DNA of 41,787 bases from assembly GCA_007376485.1 (NCBI GenBank), contig VMGJ01000001.1, forward strand, positions 1 to 41,787, in the 5' to 3' direction. The position numbers and the translations under genes are program-made. Below the pieces are notes generated by a model. The model did no database searches, was not told where the DNA came from, and saw only the letters and a program-made list of their open reading frames with translations. The stretch is from Parcubacteria group bacterium Licking1014_17. Its GTDB lineage: Bacteria > Patescibacteriota > Minisyncoccia > 2-02-FULL-40-12 > IGHO2-01-FULL-4-A. Shown piece after piece: positions 40,104-41,787 of the stretch. The first letter of the stretch is position 1, and every line of letters begins with the position of its first letter.

Positions 40104-40145
40104 CCTCGCCGGCGCGCTTGCGCGCCAGCGAGGTTTTTCTTTTTA
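40104..40145 (+). terminator. Strong intrinsic terminator
   Basis: CCTCGCCGGCGCG (40104-40116) pairs with CGCGCCAGCGAGG (40121-40133), one mismatch, followed by TTTTTCTTTTT. It ends the small membrane-protein operon. Confidence 0.95.
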
Positions 40146-40149
40146 TTAA

Positions 40150-40179
40150 TTGCAAATTTCTGTTTTTTCATGTTATTAT
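40150..40179 (+). promoter_or_regulatory. Promoter of rseP, leaderless arrangement
   Basis: TTGCAA (40150-40155) and TATTAT (40174-40179) are 18 bp apart. The ATG at 40186 is six bases past the -10 box and has no SD. Confidence 0.6.
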
Positions 40180-40185
40180 TTCTAA

Positions 40186-41259
40186 ATGCTGACAGTTATT
40201 ATTTTCATAATCGTTCTGGGGGTTTTGGTTTTTGTCCATGAGTTTGGGCATTTTATTACTGCCAAACGCGCCGGGATGAAAGTGGAAGAATTCGGATTCG
40301 GGTTTCCGCCGCGGATTTTTGGCGTTAAAAAAGGCGAAACACTCTATTCAATTAATTGGATACCCTTGGGAGGTTTTGTGAAGATATTCGGCGAAGGCGA
40401 TCCCGAGCTGAAAGAATCCAGAAGCTTTTACGCGGGCACGAAACTTAACCGCTCGGTGGTTGTCGTTGCCGGCGTTGTAATGAACGTCATTTTGGCTTTT
40501 ATTTTATTATCCCTGGTTAATTTTATCGGAGTCCGCAAAGGCATTGATAACGTAGCCGCCGCCAAGGATGTTTCGATAGAAATAGTAACCGTGGCTCTAA
40601 ACAGTCCCGCGAGCGCCGCTGGTCTGATGGATATGGATGAAATTCTGGGATTTAAAGAAAACGGTTCAAGCATAAAAATCCCGACATTGGAAAGCGTGCA
40701 GAAATATATAAAATCGCACGGCGGCAGTGAGATTACCATGGTAATCAAACGTGACGGCGAAATTTTGGATAAAAAAATCACGCCGCGGGTAAATCCGCCG
40801 TCGGGCGAAGGAGCGACCGGCATTGTCCTCGTACAGGTTGGAACGGTAAAATATTCTCTCGGTAAATCAATAATAGAAGGGGTAAGGGAAACCGGTCTGA
40901 CTTACTATTACACCGCGGTGGGCTACGCCACGGTGATTAAAAATGTTTTTGTCACCGGCAAGCCGGGTGTTGAGCTGACCGGGCCCGTCGGCATCGCCGT
41001 TTATACGGGAAAAGTCGCCCGCATGGGTTTTGTTTATCTTCTGCAGTTCATGGCGCTCATTTCAATAAATCTGGCGGTTCTTAATATAATTCCGTTTCCG
41101 GTTTTTGACGGCGGGAAATTGCTGTTCATTATAGTAGAAGCCCTTAGAAAAAAGCCGCTTCCGCGGAAAGTGGAATACGGTATCAATGCCGTCGGTTTTG
41201 TATTAATATTGGTATTGATGGTTTACGTAACCACCAAAGACATATTCAAGTTTTTCTAA
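40186..41259 (+). CDS. rseP: Site-2-type zinc metalloprotease RseP (M50)
   Basis: M50 proteases cut membrane proteins within the bilayer, for example anti-sigma factors or leftover signal peptides. The 357-residue protein has HEFGHF (about 18-23) in the first helix and a PDZ domain (about 110-205) with SPASAAGLMDMDEI. The C-terminal NIIPFPVFDGG (about 302-312) supplies the third zinc ligand. The length is normal for one-PDZ members. In this genome possible partners include the SPP-like protease at 25014. Repeat E separates it from proS. Confidence 0.94.
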   Translation: MLTVIIFIIVLGVLVFVHEFGHFITAKRAGMKVEEFGFGFPPRIFGVKKGETLYSINWIPLGGFVKIFGEGDPELKESRSFYAGTKLNRSVVVVAGVVMNVILAFILLSLVNFIGVRKGIDNVAAAKDVSIEIVTVALNSPASAAGLMDMDEILGFKENGSSIKIPTLESVQKYIKSHGGSEITMVIKRDGEILDKKITPRVNPPSGEGATGIVLVQVGTVKYSLGKSIIEGVRETGLTYYYTAVGYATVIKNVFVTGKPGVELTGPVGIAVYTGKVARMGFVYLLQFMALISINLAVLNIIPFPVFDGGKLLFIIVEALRKKPLPRKVEYGINAVGFVLILVLMVYVTTKDIFKFF

Positions 41260-41296
41260 ACGTTTAAGATGATATCCCACAGTTGTTTTCACACTG

Positions 41297-41478
41297 CTCG
41301 CCAACTCTTCTTCGGGACTGAATCTATTGTGGGAGTGTATCTTTTCGCAGATGCTCCGGTTTTTCCAGCGAAAACCTCCGCTTATAGCTTGCCAAGTTTT
41401 CTCCCTTCGGGAGGCCAAGCAAAACCTGGCTCGCTGTACTGCTCAAAGACACATTCCCACGATAAAAAGGTAACAATT
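41297..41478 (+). repeat. Palindromic intergenic repeat, copy E (right end missing)
   Basis: The left terminus CTCGCCAACTCTTCTTCGGG matches copies A and C. The stem TATTGTGGGAGTGTATCTTTT pairs with AAAGACACATTCCCACGATA, the side hairpin is GGTTTT/AAAACC, and the apical hairpin is CTCCC-TTCG-GGAG. The right terminal stem is lost after GGTAACAATTTA, 15 bases before the proS start. The preceding bases CACTG are shared with copy C. Confidence 0.88.
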
Positions 41479-41493
41479 TAACCAATAAATATT

Positions 41494-41787
41494 ATGCGCC
41501 AGTCAAAATTATTCACTAAAACTTCAAAAGAAAATCCCAAAGACGAGCAGAGCAAGAACGCCCAGCTTTTGGAACGCGCCGGATTTATCTATAAAAATTC
41601 TGCCGGCATTTACACAATACTGCCTCTCGGCTGGAGGGTCATCCAAAAAATAGCCGCGATTATCAGGGAAGAAATAAACGCCATCGGCGGGCAGGAAATG
41701 CTCATGCAAGCCATGGTGGACAAGCATTATCTCAAAGCGACCGGGCGCTGGGATATTGACATCGGTTTTAAGATAATAACCGCGAAA
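41494..41787 (+). CDS. proS: Prolyl-tRNA synthetase, N-terminal part (cut by window end)
   Basis: Only the first 98 codons are present. They read MRQSKLFTKTSKENPKDEQ, then AGFIYKNSAGIYTILPLGWRV and INAIGGQEMLMQAM, the standard N-terminus and motif 1 region of bacterial-type ProRS. The enzyme charges tRNA-Pro. The start ATG at 41494 follows repeat E by 15 bases with no Shine-Dalgarno. The frame is open to the end of the window, so truncation is only due to the window edge. Confidence 0.93.
   Translation, partial: MRQSKLFTKTSKENPKDEQSKNAQLLERAGFIYKNSAGIYTILPLGWRVIQKIAAIIREEINAIGGQEMLMQAMVDKHYLKATGRWDIDIGFKIITAK

Noticed and set aside
35929-40145. Prophage
   Set aside because: The orphan genes here are small and have strong SDs, but there is no integrase, terminase, capsid or lysis gene.
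1-41787. CRISPR array
   Set aside because: The repeated elements are about 140-212 bp, far apart and self-complementary; no short direct repeats with regular spacers were seen and no cas genes are present.

Overview
The window looks like a chromosomal stretch of a Candidate Phyla Radiation (Patescibacteria), probably Parcubacteria-type, genome. The reasons are these: short compact operons with overlapping genes; a sigma-region-4/HARE-HTH protein; a conserved membrane-protein plus VirD4/TraG-like ATPase pair; an aspartyl-tRNA synthetase without the usual bacterial GAD insertion; a DUF5678 plus aspartyl-protease-like pair; half-size and domain-reduced versions of common proteins; and palindromic intergenic repeats. 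The placement is inferred from gene content; there is no rRNA in the window.

Layout. 1-970: two small SD-led genes (one with a DnaJ-like CxxCxGxG zinc motif) and terminator hairpins. 973-7334: secD-secF, the sigma4/HARE regulator, and the membrane protein plus VirD4/TraG-like ATPase. 7412-7537: tRNA-Lys(UUU) preceded by a partial duplication of its own 5' end. 7619-10388: a small membrane protein, a thymidylate kinase with an altered P-loop, a long ThyX-like protein, and a DUF378 protein. 10499-15047: aspS, D-Ala-D-Ala carboxypeptidase, mraY and a SEDS protein (ftsW/rodA). 15099-15362: rpsT on the minus strand. 15713-18671: an AT-rich DNA methyltransferase with a possible C-terminal nuclease domain and a zinc-ribbon membrane protein, likely acquired by transfer. 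18836-19470: DUF5678 and aspartyl protease, preceded by a pseudoknot-like leader. 19715-21742: uvrB (minus). 21795-25859: ruvA, FemX-like, MurE-like ligase, cupredoxin-like, and presenilin/SPP-like genes. 25926-32698: beta-CASP nuclease, lon, MgtC, amino-acid permease, and O-antigen-ligase-like. 32995-35928: subtilase, half-MFS, murG. 36029-37625: two unknown SD-led genes with their own promoters and terminators. 37715-41787: holB-like, frr, two small membrane proteins, rseP-like, and the start of proS.

Functionally the window is dominated by envelope work: Sec export (secDF), peptidoglycan precursor synthesis and polymerisation (mraY, murG, a MurE-like ligase, FemX, SEDS, DacA), membrane and secreted proteolysis (rseP, SPP-like, lon, subtilase) and surface glycan or uptake functions (O-antigen ligase-like, permease, MFS). 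Information processing is represented by aspS, proS, frr, rpsT, uvrB, ruvA and holB.

The most unusual signal is a dispersed family of about 140-212 bp imperfect palindromes in intergenic gaps (15410-15618, 19521-19712, 32714-32925, 38629-38770, 39350-39520, 41297-41478, perhaps 1-150). Several stems differ in sequence between copies while pairing is kept, which points to selection on, or propagation through, a folded RNA or single-stranded DNA. A second pattern is that several core operons have a -10 box only 6-7 nt before the ATG (leaderless mRNA), while small accessory genes have strong Shine-Dalgarno sequences and perfect terminators.
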